Source of the DNA: Photobacterium chitinilyticum
GTDB taxonomy: Bacteria > Pseudomonadota > Gammaproteobacteria > Enterobacterales > Vibrionaceae
DNA: 64,000 nt
Assembly: GCF_004104355.1 (NCBI RefSeq)
Contig: NZ_RJLM01000013.1
Location: 390 to 64,389 of the forward strand
Reading direction: 5' to 3'
A program made the translations under genes and the position numbers. Positions 1 to 9,757 of this stretch are shown one piece after another; position 1 is the stretch's first letter; every line of letters starts with the position of its first letter. The notes beneath the pieces were generated by a model. That model searched no databases, was not told the origin of the DNA, and saw only the letters and a program-made list of their open reading frames with translations.

Positions 1-290
1 TGTTGGTCTTTCGACCGGCTCAATGAATACTGATTGAACATCGATAACTAGAAGCTAGTCATGATATTCGAATTGACTGTGCCAAAATAACTTGCGCTAT
101 TTTGTATCGGTCACTCAGTTCATTGATAAATCTTTCGACTTAACTCTTTCACGAGTGCCCACACAGATTGCATGGTCAAATTGTTAAAGAACAAACTGAC
201 AAATCGTTGCTGGCTTAGCGCCGTACTCCGTGTCAGTGAGGCGGCATTATAGAGACTTAGATCACTCTGACAAGTGTTTTTTCCAAAAAA
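1..290 (-). promoter_or_regulatory. rRNA operon promoter and 16S leader (minus strand)
   Basis: Read on the minus strand there is a promoter with -35 TTGTCA (268-273), a 16-base spacer and -10 TATAAT (246-251), followed by a GC-rich discriminator (GCCGCC), as in stringently controlled rRNA promoters. Downstream is the antitermination boxA TGTTCTTTAACAA (181-193) in a long untranslated leader that continues to base 1. Transcription starts near 239 and runs left; the 16S gene itself lies outside the window. The A-rich stretch upstream of the -35 could be an UP element. The assignment is by motif and by the frequent murI-rrn neighbourhood in gammaproteobacteria. Confidence 0.85.
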
Positions 291-472
291 ATCACCGCAT
301 GACGATTATTTCAGCTAATGTGATGTAAATGTCTCTAATTTCAACATTAGAGCATCGTCACATTCACTAACTAGCAATTCCAAGTCAATGAAAGTAATAT
401 CGATGTGACTCTGTTGTTAAAATAACCAATAACGCCTTCTCTTATAATATTTATGACGATGTAGCTTTGAAT

Positions 473-928
473 ATGAAATTTTCTAAACAAACCATGATAG
501 CAATAGGCGCTATCGCCATTACCGGGGCTTTAGTTTTTAGCTTTCTTCCTTTCTCTCCCGGAATTTCCTTTGCCCTAGGGGTCGTTACGGCAGTCCTAGC
601 CATAAACCATCTACAAAACACTCAACCCTTAACAAGTAATCCGGATACACCCCAGAGCAGCAAAACCCTTTATGTAGGCAACCTGCCGTATCGTGCAAAT
701 GAAAATGAAGTGAAGAAGCTGTTTTCCGAGCACGGTGAAGTATTTGCTGTGCGCCTTATGAAAGATAAGCGCACAGGTAAACGACGAGGTTTTGGCTTTG
801 TTGTAATGAATAGCAATGATGCTGATACTGCCATCGAGCAACTCAACAACAAAGAATATGGGCAGCGCACATTAAAAGTTCGTGAAGCCAACGAACCTAA
901 AGCTTCGGATACCTTAGAGACTGAATAG
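473..928 (+). CDS. membrane-anchored RRM RNA-binding protein
   Basis: A 151-residue protein made of two parts. The N-terminus (about residues 5-45) has two hydrophobic segments that look like a membrane hairpin. After a Ser/Thr/Pro-rich linker comes one RNA recognition motif with RNP2 LYVGNL and RNP1 KRRGFGFVVM, both intact including the aromatic RNA-stacking residues. RRM proteins are uncommon in bacteria; this membrane-plus-RRM layout occurs in vibrios, but its role is unknown to me. I chose ATG 473 over the TTG two codons upstream. The 3' end overlaps the convergent murI gene by 32 bases (897-928). Confidence 0.85.
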   Translation: MKFSKQTMIAIGAIAITGALVFSFLPFSPGISFALGVVTAVLAINHLQNTQPLTSNPDTPQSSKTLYVGNLPYRANENEVKKLFSEHGEVFAVRLMKDKRTGKRRGFGFVVMNSNDADTAIEQLNNKEYGQRTLKVREANEPKASDTLETE

Positions 929-1685
929 CCTCTAACTGCATTTCTCTTAGACTATGATTTAGTGCCGCGACATGATTGTTCGCGGCACTGTTATATGTAA
1001 GGTTCAACAGCGAAGATGCCCCCCCTTCACTATCTCCCAGTAACGCTTTTACCCTATTAGCAATAGCAATGCCCGAGTCGACAATGTGCACAGGGGAACC
1101 AAACGCTATTGCGATCTCTTGTTTGATTAACGGGAAGTGGGTGCAGCCAAGCACAATGCTATCCACTTGATTCCGCCATGGGTGGAGTATCTCTGCCAAT
1201 TCAGGAATGGATACAGCCCGCCCCCGTAGCTTTTCTTCCGCCATTTCAACTAGCCGGGTCGAACCAATACGGAAGACTTCGCAATCACTTGCAAACTGTG
1301 CCACTAGTCTGTTGGTATAGTCACGCTTTACTGTCGCTGGCGTTGCCAGCAGGCCAATCACTTTCCGCTCGCTAATCATAGCAGCAGGCTTAATCGCCGG
1401 AACAACACCAACTACCGGTATTGATAGCTGCTGGCGTAAGGACGGCAGCACAATGGTACTTGCAGTATTACAGGCAATAACCACTAAATCGATAGAGTGG
1501 CGATCAACTAAAAGGGATACTATGTACTGAGTACGCTCAATCAATACATCCTCAGGCAACTCACCATAAGGGAACGCTGCATCATCAAACGCATACACAT
1601 ATTGGAAGCTGGGTAACTGGGTATAGATTTCCTGATAAACCGAGAGTCCACCAACACCAGAATCAAAAATGAGTACCCGTTTCAC
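897..1685 (-). CDS. murI: glutamate racemase
   Basis: Interconverts L- and D-glutamate in the cytoplasm, supplying D-Glu for peptidoglycan. The 262-residue protein has the family signatures FDSGVGG near the N-terminus (Asp8, Ser9), ACNTAS with the first catalytic cysteine (Cys72) and GCTHFP with the second (Cys181). Length is normal for the family. It begins with GTG at 1685. It is convergent with the RRM gene, with overlapping 3' ends, and sits between an rRNA operon and btuB, the btuB-murI-rrn order also known from enterobacteria. Confidence 0.96.
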   Translation of the reverse strand: MKRVLIFDSGVGGLSVYQEIYTQLPSFQYVYAFDDAAFPYGELPEDVLIERTQYIVSLLVDRHSIDLVVIACNTASTIVLPSLRQQLSIPVVGVVPAIKPAAMISERKVIGLLATPATVKRDYTNRLVAQFASDCEVFRIGSTRLVEMAEEKLRGRAVSIPELAEILHPWRNQVDSIVLGCTHFPLIKQEIAIAFGSPVHIVDSGIAIANRVKALLGDSEGGASSLLNLTYNSAANNHVAALNHSLREMQLEAIQSLRYPKL

Positions 1686-1790
1686 TATTCACCGCTTTCG
1701 ATATATATCAATCAGATGCTAATAATACTGCCATCTTGCTAAAAATCGAAATGCTGAAGACTTATAACTCACATTAACGGTAGTTTTTCT

Positions 1791-1817
1791 AAAAACGCTA
1801 GACACATAGTCTAGCGT
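1791..1817 (-). terminator. rho-independent terminator of btuB
   Basis: Nine-pair perfect stem (1795-1803 with 1809-1817, five-base loop) followed on the minus strand by a run of T. It lies just after the btuB stop codon. Confidence 0.85.
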
Positions 1818-1839
1818 CCTCAGTTAGAGGTTATTCAAG

Positions 1840-3777
1840 TTAGAAGCTATAGCTTGCCGTCAGACGCACCGCTCGCCCTGTCCCTGAATAATATCCATTT
1901 CCAAATTCACTATAGAAGCCAGAACTAACATACTGTTCATCGAACAGGTTATCGACCCGCAAACTCGCCAACCAAACATCGCGACTATAATTCAAAGCCA
2001 AGTTACCTAATATGTAGTCGTCTAGCTTTGGATCTACATTTGCGTTATCCCCTTCGAGGAAGCGCTCTCCAGTATAAACAGCTTCTGTAAACAACTGCCA
2101 ATTACTGGTTATATCGACACTTAGATACCCTCGACCTGAATGCTCTGCAACCCAGGAAAGGGATTTCCCATTATTGGCCCCTTCAGTAAACTCAGCATCT
2201 ATATAGCTGTATTCCAACCCAAACTGAAACATATCGTTCAGTAACCAGTCCCAGGCAAAATTCACCCCATATCGACGTGAAGCATCTGCATTACGATTCG
2301 CGCCGTTAAAAGCACCACCAACAGGCTTTTCAGCACTTGGGTCGAAGACAATTTCATCTTCAAGATCTAGGCGATATAGGCTTAAACGTAAAGAATGAGA
2401 ATCCGGGTTCCAATCCCAACCCGCTTCGTAGGAGCGACCGGTTTGCGGTTTTAACCCAACAACACCCGGAGAGGTGTAGGCTTGTTCATCTACTTTTGCA
2501 AAACGGAAATTATCATCAGCCCGAAGATAGACTCTATGCTCAAATGATGGGCGATAATTAAGACCAAGTTCAAATGCATGTGCATCCTGATCTAACTTGA
2601 CACCATTGGGGTAAACAGATTTGTCGGTAAGGTCGTCTTTCGCTTCTGCATAACGACCACCAATGACATAACTTAATTTCTGATTCTGAGGGATATTTGC
2701 CTGCACATAGATACTAGTAACATTTTGTTCATTACTGCGACCCGAACTAAATTCTGACTCACCACGGCTCAAATCTAGGCCTGTAACAATATTAAGCTTG
2801 CCTTTGTCAGTCGTAATATTAGCAACTGCTTTTGGGGTAAACTCCAGCAAAGAACGCTCATTCTTACCCGGCGAGCCCCATGAAACAGTCTCAACATCCG
2901 TATCTGAATAGTTAAGATCAGCTCCTAAAGACCAATCTTCAGTCAGTTGATGCTGATAACCAGCACGAGCCGCTGTGGTCTTCTCATGGTTGAAGTCTTT
3001 GCTATTCGATGAATTGGCCTGGCGTGGATTTTCATTAATTTGATCCAGTGTCAACGAACCAGCAAGCTCTCGACGATTGTCGTAGTAACTGGTTTCGACA
3101 AAGAATTGGTTCTTCTCTGTCTGATACTGAACTCTCCCTAGAATTGAGCCCGTTTCATTAGCATTGTGATCTCGATAATTATCCCCTTGGTTATAACTAC
3201 CGGCCAAATAGTAGCGCCAGTCATCAGCCAAGGAGCCAGAGACATCACCTTGCCCTTCATAGGTATTGAAGCTACCACCGGAAAGTCGAAGATTACCGCC
3301 AGTACTATCCGGTGCCTTAGTCACAATATTAATCACACCACCTACGGCTTGATCGCCATAAAGTACACCCGCACTACCAGAGAGAAGTTCAATACGTTCA
3401 ATTTGATTTAATGGGATAGCACTAATGCTAGGAGCCGCAATATCGATATTATTGAGACGACGACCGTCCACCAATATAAGGGTATTGTTCGCAGCCTGAC
3501 TGCCACTAAATCCGCGCATGGCAAAAACAGGGCCTGAATTACTATCTGAAACTTGAATACCACTGCGCCCACGCAACAGTTCAGTCAAATTGGTTGCACC
3601 ACTCTTTTCAATATCATAGCTATCAATGACATTGACATTTGCCGCTATATGCAATGGTTCTTTAATGCTTCGGCTAATCACTACAAGTTCATCTTCTTGA
3701 TGAGTTGTATCAGAAGCAAAAGCCTGACTTTGAAGACACAGCGGGGCCAACGCCACTGCTAAAAGCGTTTTTTTCAT
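1840..3777 (-). CDS. btuB: TonB-dependent vitamin B12 outer-membrane receptor BtuB
   Basis: A 645-residue outer-membrane beta-barrel that takes up cobalamin using TonB energy. There is a Sec signal peptide (cleavage near AFA-SD, about residue 21), a TonB box-like ELVVISR segment, a plug domain (about 40-155, with LLRGRSGIQV and the motif GGVINIVTK), then a 22-strand-type barrel ending in the C-terminal phenylalanine TASYSF expected for BAM recognition. The gene is preceded by a cobalamin riboswitch, which settles the substrate better than similarity alone. It is monocistronic by the terminator behind it. Confidence 0.92.
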   Translation of the reverse strand: MKKTLLAVALAPLCLQSQAFASDTTHQEDELVVISRSIKEPLHIAANVNVIDSYDIEKSGATNLTELLRGRSGIQVSDSNSGPVFAMRGFSGSQAANNTLILVDGRRLNNIDIAAPSISAIPLNQIERIELLSGSAGVLYGDQAVGGVINIVTKAPDSTGGNLRLSGGSFNTYEGQGDVSGSLADDWRYYLAGSYNQGDNYRDHNANETGSILGRVQYQTEKNQFFVETSYYDNRRELAGSLTLDQINENPRQANSSNSKDFNHEKTTAARAGYQHQLTEDWSLGADLNYSDTDVETVSWGSPGKNERSLLEFTPKAVANITTDKGKLNIVTGLDLSRGESEFSSGRSNEQNVTSIYVQANIPQNQKLSYVIGGRYAEAKDDLTDKSVYPNGVKLDQDAHAFELGLNYRPSFEHRVYLRADDNFRFAKVDEQAYTSPGVVGLKPQTGRSYEAGWDWNPDSHSLRLSLYRLDLEDEIVFDPSAEKPVGGAFNGANRNADASRRYGVNFAWDWLLNDMFQFGLEYSYIDAEFTEGANNGKSLSWVAEHSGRGYLSVDITSNWQLFTEAVYTGERFLEGDNANVDPKLDDYILGNLALNYSRDVWLASLRVDNLFDEQYVSSGFYSEFGNGYYSGTGRAVRLTASYSF

Positions 3778-3824
3778 TTTAATAGATACCTTAAGTCGCG
3801 TTGATTACGAAGCAGATGTTCTGC

Positions 3825-4035
3825 TTAGTACACTGGTTGGTCTTCGGACTTAAGAGCATGGTTGGACAACCACCTAAGGCAACAACTTCCCACTTCAATT
3901 ACTGTATTGCACAGCATGCAGAAGCAGTGTTCGGAACTTACGTCCATGTGCTTTCGTTCTCTATCACCGCTGCGCGTCAGTCACGGACTCCCACCGTGTT
4001 CCCGGCCTGTATTTAGGCTAACCAGCGCAAAAAGA
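3825..4035 (-). promoter_or_regulatory. cobalamin (AdoCbl) riboswitch in the btuB leader
   Basis: On the minus strand the leader contains the conserved core GGTGGGAGTCCGTGACTG followed by GCGCAGCGGT, and 3' of it the B12 box AGTCCGAAGACCAACC (3835-3850). These elements in this order, directly upstream of btuB, identify a cobalamin riboswitch that lowers btuB expression when adenosylcobalamin is plentiful. The boundaries are approximate. The B12 box ends about 55 bases before the ATG, so control of translation initiation by a kissing loop is likely; I see no terminator in the leader. Confidence 0.9.
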
Positions 4036-4189
4036 ATGCTAGTTATCATTTTGAAGATTGTCTAGTTTTGTTTGTTATGGCATATGACGAATCGTTCCCC
4101 ACTACACTTTTATCGGTAACAACACTGGACATCGGTCAGCAATACAATAAAATCTGCGCTCTTATTTTGAGCAGTTTGAGGCACACAAA

Positions 4190-5296
4190 ATGGCATCCAC
4201 CGCAATTAATCCAGCTGAGTACCAACCACAGCTGGATGAAAAAGCAGAGCGTATTCAAAATATCTTTGCAGATTTTGAAACCCCTGAGCTTGAGGTGTTC
4301 GCCTCTCCTGCCGAGCATTACCGCATGCGTGCTGAGTTTCGTGTTTGGCATGAAGGCGAAGACCTTTACTATGTCATGTTCAATCAGGAAACCCGCGAAA
4401 AGTACCGCGTTGATCAATTCCCGGCGGCTAGCCGCCTGATCAATGACCTTATGCCCTTACTGGTTGATGCCCTTAAGCCAGTCAAAGCACTGCGTCATAA
4501 ACTGTTCCAAGTTGATTTCCTGTCGACCCTCAGCGGTGAAGTTCTAGTATCCATGCTATACCACCGTCAATTGGACGAAGAATGGGAAACAGAAGCCAAA
4601 GCATTGAAACAGCGCCTGAATGATGAAGGTTTCAACCTTAACTTCATTGGCCGTGCCAGAAAACAGAAGATCGTTCTGGATCAAGAGTTTGTGATAGAAA
4701 AACTGAAAGTTAACGACCATACCCTGACCTACAAGCAAGTAGAGAACAGCTTTACCCAGCCTAATGGGGAAGTGGCGCAAAAGATGTTGGAGTGGGCCGT
4801 TGATTGTACCCAGGACAGTGAGGGTGATCTGCTGGAGCTGTATTGCGGTAACGGAAACTTCTCGCTGGCACTGGCGAAAAACTTTGAGCGCGTATTGGCA
4901 ACTGAATTGGCCAAACCATCGGTAGACTCTGCCCAGTACAATATTGCAGTAAACAATATCGACAATGTGCAGATCATTCGTATGTCTGCCGAAGACTTTA
5001 CCGATGCAATGGAAGGTAAGCGTGAATTCCGCCGCCTGAAAGATCAAAACATCGACCTGCAGAGCTACAACTGCAACACTATCTTCGTCGATCCACCACG
5101 TTCAGGTATGGATGAAGGCACTTGCCGTATGGTACAGGGCTATGACCGTATTATGTACATTTCATGCAACCCTGATACGCTGAAAGAGAACCTAGCTATT
5201 CTGTCCGAGACACACCGTGTTACCCGCTTCGCCTTATTCGACCAATTCCCATATACCCACCATATGGAAGCTGGCGTATTGCTTGAGCGGAAATAA
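4190..5296 (+). CDS. trmA: tRNA (uracil-5-)-methyltransferase
   Basis: Uses S-adenosylmethionine to make 5-methyluridine at position 54 of the T-loop of tRNA (and in tmRNA). The 368-residue protein matches E. coli TrmA in length. Visible signatures are the SAM-binding segment [11 protein letters not shown], the substrate motif [10 protein letters not shown], the catalytic cysteine in MYISCNPD (Cys326) and the general-base glutamate in HHMEAGV (Glu360). It is convergent with yijD-fabR, as in E. coli. ATG 4190 is preceded by GAGG. Confidence 0.97.
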   Translation: MASTAINPAEYQPQLDEKAERIQNIFADFETPELEVFASPAEHYRMRAEFRVWHEGEDLYYVMFNQETREKYRVDQFPAASRLINDLMPLLVDALKPVKALRHKLFQVDFLSTLSGEVLVSMLYHRQLDEEWETEAKALKQRLNDEGFNLNFIGRARKQKIVLDQEFVIEKLKVNDHTLTYKQVENSFTQPNGEVAQKMLEWAVDCTQDSEGDLLELYCGNGNFSLALAKNFERVLATELAKPSVDSAQYNIAVNNIDNVQIIRMSAEDFTDAMEGKREFRRLKDQNIDLQSYNCNTIFVDPPRSGMDEGTCRMVQGYDRIMYISCNPDTLKENLAILSETHRVTRFALFDQFPYTHHMEAGVLLERK

Positions 5297-5343
5297 GGAC
5301 AACTTCGAGCCGCCAAAGCCCCGTGGACCGAGCGGCAGACATT

Positions 5344-5370
5344 AAAAAAGGCGCCTCAGCGCCTTTTTTT
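5344..5370. terminator. bidirectional terminator between trmA and yijD
   Basis: GGCGC-CTCA-GCGCC stem (5350-5363) flanked by A6 on the left and T7 on the right, so it can stop transcription from trmA (plus) and from fabR-yijD (minus). Confidence 0.92.
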
Positions 5371-5384
5371 ATTGAGCATCAGCC

Positions 5385-5759
5385 TTAAGCTTCAGCCGCT
5401 TCCGATTTAGGTGACATCACACCCAGCTTGTATACCACCCAGAACAATAAGCCCAGAGTGATAATCAGCGGTAGGAAGTTAGAGCCCATATCCGGTGTAT
5501 GCGCGCGCATAAAGCCGGAATACCCAAATGCACCAGCCAAGAAGCAGGCAAAAGCGATCGCCGGGGTACCTTCAGACATCGGCTTGCTCAGGTACTCCTG
5601 ATACAGGCAGTACACTGCCAAACCGAATGCAACAACAGGGAAAACAGAAAACGACACAGCGCTTGAAGTGAATACAGCTAACGTAGCATTACCACACAGG
5701 CCTGCCAACAAAGACAGAAGCAATGTTTTACGTTCAGCTTTTACTTGTTCCTTGTTCAT
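5385..5759 (-). CDS. yijD: YijD family inner-membrane protein
   Basis: A 124-residue protein with four predicted membrane segments and short charged ends. Its function is unknown; E. coli YijD has the same size and the same place downstream of fabR. The open frame runs 29 codons further upstream into fabR, but ATG 5759 (MNKEQVKAERK) is preceded by AAGGA at proper spacing and gives the family length. It is the second gene of a fabR-yijD operon; the stop of fabR (5782) lies just before its start. Confidence 0.88.
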   Translation of the reverse strand: MNKEQVKAERKTLLLSLLAGLCGNATLAVFTSSAVSFSVFPVVAFGLAVYCLYQEYLSKPMSEGTPAIAFACFLAGAFGYSGFMRAHTPDMGSNFLPLIITLGLLFWVVYKLGVMSPKSEAAEA

Positions 5760-5781
5760 ATCCTTCACCAACAAAATAAAG

Positions 5782-6414
5782 TTAGAGTTTCTGCCTGAGC
5801 TCACGACGCTCACGCTCTTTACGATACCAATAGGCACCTTTTGCAATCATTCGTAACTGCATGATTAGTCTTTCAGCATGCTCAGCTCGAGCATGGCTAT
5901 CCAGATCCAGTGCATCGGCACCTGAACTGAATACCAGCGTTACTGATGCTTCTGCCTGAGTAAAGGCTTCGTCATGGGTAACACCAGTTTTGGCTTCTAG
6001 ATACTCGGTCAACTCAGCCACAAAGTGCTGGATCTCCCGAGCAACAGCCGCACGAAACGCGGGGGAAGTTCCTGAGCGCTCGCGTAAAAGCAACCTAAAT
6101 ACATTCGGGCTGCTTTCAATAAATTCCATGAATGTTTCTACAGAGGTACGGATCACACTGCCTTCTTCGGCAATGCGCTGACGAGCCTGACGCATCAACT
6201 GACGCAGGATCAAACCACCTTCATCAACCATTGTAAGGCCGAGTTCATCCATATCTTTAAAATGACGATAGAAAGAGGTTGGTGCAATACCGGCCTCTCG
6301 CGCCACTTCACGTAAGCTAAGATTCGAAAAGCTACGCTCTGCACTTAGCTGATTAAACGCAGCATCAATAAGTGAGCGCCGAGTTTTTTCTTTTTGCTGA
6401 GCCCTAATACCCAT
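5782..6414 (-). CDS. fabR: TetR-family repressor of unsaturated fatty acid synthesis
   Basis: FabR represses fabA and fabB according to the unsaturated to saturated acyl pool. The 210-residue protein has a TetR helix-turn-helix in the first 55 residues ([19 protein letters not shown]) and a helical ligand domain behind it. Identity rests on this sequence, the length and the fabR-yijD/trmA synteny. It is divergent from sthA with about 325 bases between them, an arrangement also seen in enterobacteria. I could not point to a FabR operator in that gap. Confidence 0.92.
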   Translation of the reverse strand: MGIRAQQKEKTRRSLIDAAFNQLSAERSFSNLSLREVAREAGIAPTSFYRHFKDMDELGLTMVDEGGLILRQLMRQARQRIAEEGSVIRTSVETFMEFIESSPNVFRLLLRERSGTSPAFRAAVAREIQHFVAELTEYLEAKTGVTHDEAFTQAEASVTLVFSSGADALDLDSHARAEHAERLIMQLRMIAKGAYWYRKERERRELRQKL

Positions 6415-6739
6415 GAACCTGTTGTTTCTCTGTAAGCTTTTTCTGCAACTATACGCGTTTTTGCTTGCTACTTCAGCGAGAATCGCAATTTCACAGTAAT
6501 CAGAACATAGTAATTCCTGATGTGAACTGAATCAAAGTAGTAATTGTTACTTTTATCTACTGGCTCACAAAGTGGCTGACTTAACCTTTACGAACAGACC
6601 ACATCTCGTTTTCACCGATTTTATCCTCAACAACGTGATCATTACCTATCTATCACCACCCGTTGATTCTACCTCCTTCAGGAAAAAGTTAAACTATAGC
6701 GACAGCAATGTTGCACGGATGATAAGAAAGGCCTGAACA
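6415..6739. other. fabR-sthA intergenic region
   Basis: 325 bases between divergent genes, AT-rich, expected to hold both promoters. I see no convincing operator palindrome, small open frame or terminator. AGGA-like ribosome binding sequence is weak before sthA (AAAGGCCTGAACA ATG). Confidence 0.4.
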
Positions 6740-8155
6740 ATGACCCAATCTAAAAAAAAGAATGCCCAGCACTTTGATGCCATCATCATTGGCAGTGGCC
6801 CCGGAGGCGAAGGGGCTGCCATGGGGCTCACCAAGGCAGGCTTCAATGTGGCCATCATTGAACGGGAAGACAGTGTTGGTGGAGGCTGCACTCACTGGGG
6901 GACGATCCCTTCGAAAGCATTACGTCATGCCGTCAGCCGGATCATTGAATATAACCAGAACCCGCTCTACTGCAAAAATAACTCTACCCTGCACAGCACC
7001 TTCAGCCAAATCCTCGGCCATGCCCAAGTTGTCGTCAACAAGCAAACCCGAATGCGCCAGGGATTTTATGACCGCAACCAATGCTCGATTATTTTTGGCG
7101 AAGCGAGTTTTATCGATAGCCACACGGTGAAAGTCAAAACGGCAGATGGCAGTCATGATTTATACAGTGCCGATAAATTTGTGATAGCGACAGGCTCTCG
7201 CCCATATCAGCCTGCAGATGTCGATTTTGACCATTCCCGTATGTACGACAGCGATTCGATTCTTCAGCTCAAGCATGATCCCCGCCATATTATTATCTAT
7301 GGTGCCGGTGTTATCGGCAGTGAGTACGCCTCAATTTTCAGGGGCCTCGGCGTCAAAGTGGATTTAATCAACACCCGTGATCGACTATTGGAATTTCTCG
7401 ACAATGAAATCTCTGATTCTCTGTCCTACCACCTATGGAACAGCGGAGCGATGATCCGCAACGGCGAAACCTACGAACGAATAGAGGGAACCGAAGACGG
7501 TGTGATCCTCCACCTACAGTCAGGAAAAAAAATGCGGGCCGATTGTCTATTGTATGCCAACGGCCGAACCGGCAATACCGATCGCCTTAACCTAGATAAA
7601 GTCGGACTGACACCAGACTCCCGTGGCCAGCTGAACGTTAACCAGAACTACTGTACCGAGGTTGAGCATGTATATGCCGTCGGTGATGTAATTGGCTACC
7701 CAAGCCTGGCCAGCGCCGCCTATGATCAGGGACGCTTTGTCGCTCAGGCAATTTCAAACGGAGAAGCACAGGGGCAGCTGGTAGACCATATTCCAACAGG
7801 AATTTACACCATTCCGGAGATCAGCTCTGTCGGAAAAACCGAACAAGAACTTACCGCAGAGAAAGTACCCTATGAGGTAGGCCGGTCGCAATTCAAACAT
7901 CTGGCCCGGGCGCAGATTGCCGGGACCGAAGTGGGTAGCCTGAAAATTCTATTCCATCGCGAAACCAAAGAGATCCTTGGGATCCACTGCTTTGGCGAGC
8001 GTGCTGCCGAGATCATCCATATCGGACAAGCAATCATGGAACAAAAAGGGGAAGGCAACACAATCGACTATTTCGTCAATACCACCTTTAACTATCCAAC
8101 CATGGCAGAAGCTTTCCGGGTCGCAGCCCTTAACGGACTGAACCGACTGTTCTGA
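6740..8155 (+). CDS. sthA: soluble pyridine nucleotide transhydrogenase
   Basis: FAD enzyme that moves hydride between NADPH and NAD+, mainly reoxidising surplus NADPH. The 471-residue protein has the FAD-binding [10 protein letters not shown] motif near residue 17, a second nucleotide-binding [11 protein letters not shown] near 190 and the C-terminal dimerisation domain of the disulfide-reductase family. The usual redox pair CxxxxC is reduced to one cysteine ([13 protein letters not shown] has Thr where the second Cys would be), which is typical of SthA and separates it from lipoamide dehydrogenase or glutathione reductase. Confidence 0.96.
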   Translation: MTQSKKKNAQHFDAIIIGSGPGGEGAAMGLTKAGFNVAIIEREDSVGGGCTHWGTIPSKALRHAVSRIIEYNQNPLYCKNNSTLHSTFSQILGHAQVVVNKQTRMRQGFYDRNQCSIIFGEASFIDSHTVKVKTADGSHDLYSADKFVIATGSRPYQPADVDFDHSRMYDSDSILQLKHDPRHIIIYGAGVIGSEYASIFRGLGVKVDLINTRDRLLEFLDNEISDSLSYHLWNSGAMIRNGETYERIEGTEDGVILHLQSGKKMRADCLLYANGRTGNTDRLNLDKVGLTPDSRGQLNVNQNYCTEVEHVYAVGDVIGYPSLASAAYDQGRFVAQAISNGEAQGQLVDHIPTGIYTIPEISSVGKTEQELTAEKVPYEVGRSQFKHLARAQIAGTEVGSLKILFHRETKEILGIHCFGERAAEIIHIGQAIMEQKGEGNTIDYFVNTTFNYPTMAEAFRVAALNGLNRLF

Positions 8156-8172
8156 TCCCTGAACACGCATAC

Positions 8173-8200
8173 AAAAAACGGAGCCGACGCTCCGTTTTTT
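8173..8200. terminator. bidirectional terminator between sthA and cysQ
   Basis: CGGAGC-CGAC-GCTCCG stem (8179-8194) with A6 before and T6 after; serves sthA (plus) and nudE-cysQ (minus). Confidence 0.92.
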
Positions 8201-8205
8201 ATTCT

Positions 8206-9039
8206 TTACTTTCCTTCCATTAACCGATTATCAGGCGTCAGGATGGTTGACCAAGGTAAGGTTTCATCCCCTAGCGTAATAAAGTTTGGATTTTCCAGCG
8301 TATCTCGCTCATTGTAGGACAACGGAGTCAAATGGGTATTAAGAATCCGCCCACCAGCCTCCTCTACAATGCATTGAGTCGCGGCGGTATCCCACTCCCC
8401 TGTAGGTCCAAGGCGTAAATAACAATCCACCGCCCCTTCAGCCACCAGACAGGATTTCAACGCTGCTGAACCTAATGGAACTAAATCATAGTTCAACGAC
8501 GGATCAAGCCGGTTGGTAATCGTACTGATGTCCTGACGACGACTGATCGCCACAGCGATTGACTGAGTGGGCAGCTCATGCTTATGAGTAGAAATACGGA
8601 CGGTTTCACCTTCCGGCGTAACTTTCCATGCCCCTTTGCCATGATAGGCGTAATACGTCACCCCGGATATCGGCGCATAGACAACCCCCATCACTGGTGT
8701 ATTGTTTTCAACCAACGCAATGATCGTTGCAAAATCACCACTGCCTGCGATGAACTCCTGGGTGCCATCCAATGGATCAACCAGCCAGTAACGCTGCCAC
8801 TGGCTGCGTTCTGCCAGCGAAATAACCGCATCTTCTTCAGAAAGGACGGGAATATCCGGCGTCAGCTCCGTTAGTTTTTCAACCACCAGTTTGTGTGCTG
8901 CCAGATCTGCACTTGTCACCGGGGTATTATCTATTTTGATCTGTTTTTCAAACTGACCACGCTGATAAATATCAAGGATCACCTGCCCGGACGCACGGGC
9001 AATATCGATCACTGAAGGTAATAGGTTCGATAAATCCAT
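8206..9039 (-). CDS. cysQ: 3'(2'),5'-bisphosphate nucleotidase
   Basis: Hydrolyses 3'-phosphoadenosine 5'-phosphate (PAP), the by-product of sulfate assimilation, to AMP. The 277-residue protein belongs to the Li-sensitive, Mg-dependent phosphatase family: metal ligands appear in LSEEDA, in DPLDGTQEF (about residue 91) and in GEWDTAA (about residue 215). It follows nudE with a ten-base gap and is very likely cotranscribed with it. Confidence 0.94.
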   Translation of the reverse strand: MDLSNLLPSVIDIARASGQVILDIYQRGQFEKQIKIDNTPVTSADLAAHKLVVEKLTELTPDIPVLSEEDAVISLAERSQWQRYWLVDPLDGTQEFIAGSGDFATIIALVENNTPVMGVVYAPISGVTYYAYHGKGAWKVTPEGETVRISTHKHELPTQSIAVAISRRQDISTITNRLDPSLNYDLVPLGSAALKSCLVAEGAVDCYLRLGPTGEWDTAATQCIVEEAGGRILNTHLTPLSYNERDTLENPNFITLGDETLPWSTILTPDNRLMEGK

Positions 9040-9048
9040 AACTCGCTC

Positions 9049-9600
9049 CTACTGTGATAATTGTTTTAATGCGAGAAAAAGGGCAGTAATACTACGGGCT
9101 TCTGCAAAGTCGAGGTGATGCAGTAGCTCTTCAGCCTGGTTTACAGGCCAACGAACAACTTCCAGCGGTTCGGGTTCATCCCCTTCTAGCTGTTCAGAGT
9201 ATAAATCCTGAGCCAAAAATAGGGTCATACGGCTAGAAAAATATGACGGTGCCAATACCACTTCTTTGAGCGGTACCAATTGACGCGCACCAAAGCCGAT
9301 TTCTTCTTTCAGCTCCCGGTTTGCAGCCTCTGCCGCCGCTTCACCAGGATCGATTAACCCCTTCGGAAACCCCAGTTCATACTGCTCAGTCCCAGCGGAG
9401 TACTCTCGGATCAACAACAAATCGCCATCAGCAGTCACAGGAACCACCAGTACAGCATGCCGCCCGCTGGGCTTCATTCGCTCATAGGTACGCTCGACAC
9501 CATTGGAAAAGCGCAAATCAAGCGACTCAATCTTAAATAGCCGAGATTGTGCTACAACTTTCGTTGTCAATATTTCAGGTTTGTTTTTGTCCGCAGCCAT
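9049..9600 (-). CDS. nudE: ADP compounds hydrolase, Nudix family
   Basis: Hydrolyses ADP-ribose, Ap3A and NADH to nucleoside monophosphates. The full Nudix box is visible, from GFPKGLIDPGE to RELKEEIGF, with the metal-binding REXKEE. The open frame allows starts 33 bases upstream, but ATG 9600 (MAADKNKPEILTT) has AGGA in front and gives 183 residues, close to the 186 of E. coli NudE. It lies after the gsp operon and before cysQ, an arrangement known from vibrios. Confidence 0.92.
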   Translation of the reverse strand: MAADKNKPEILTTKVVAQSRLFKIESLDLRFSNGVERTYERMKPSGRHAVLVVPVTADGDLLLIREYSAGTEQYELGFPKGLIDPGEAAAEAANRELKEEIGFGARQLVPLKEVVLAPSYFSSRMTLFLAQDLYSEQLEGDEPEPLEVVRWPVNQAEELLHHLDFAEARSITALFLALKQLSQ

Positions 9601-9757
9601 GCCATTGTCCTGTATCACCATCAGATCCCCCAAAGGCTGAAGCCAAACTCATACAAGCGGATCATCTGCCACAGGGTAGTAGCTATTTAAGGGCAATAGC
9701 TAAGTGAAATAAAGTAAATTTTGGGGAAAGCGTTAAGCTGAGTGAATTACTCAACTA

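Noticed and set aside
443-448. TATAAT upstream of the RRM gene as a complete promoter
   Set aside because: The nearest TTGTTA -35 is 23 bases away, too far; the -10 alone is weak evidence in AT-rich DNA.
4556-5047. 163-codon minus-strand frame inside trmA
   Set aside because: Antisense shadow of a gene with all catalytic motifs intact on the other strand.
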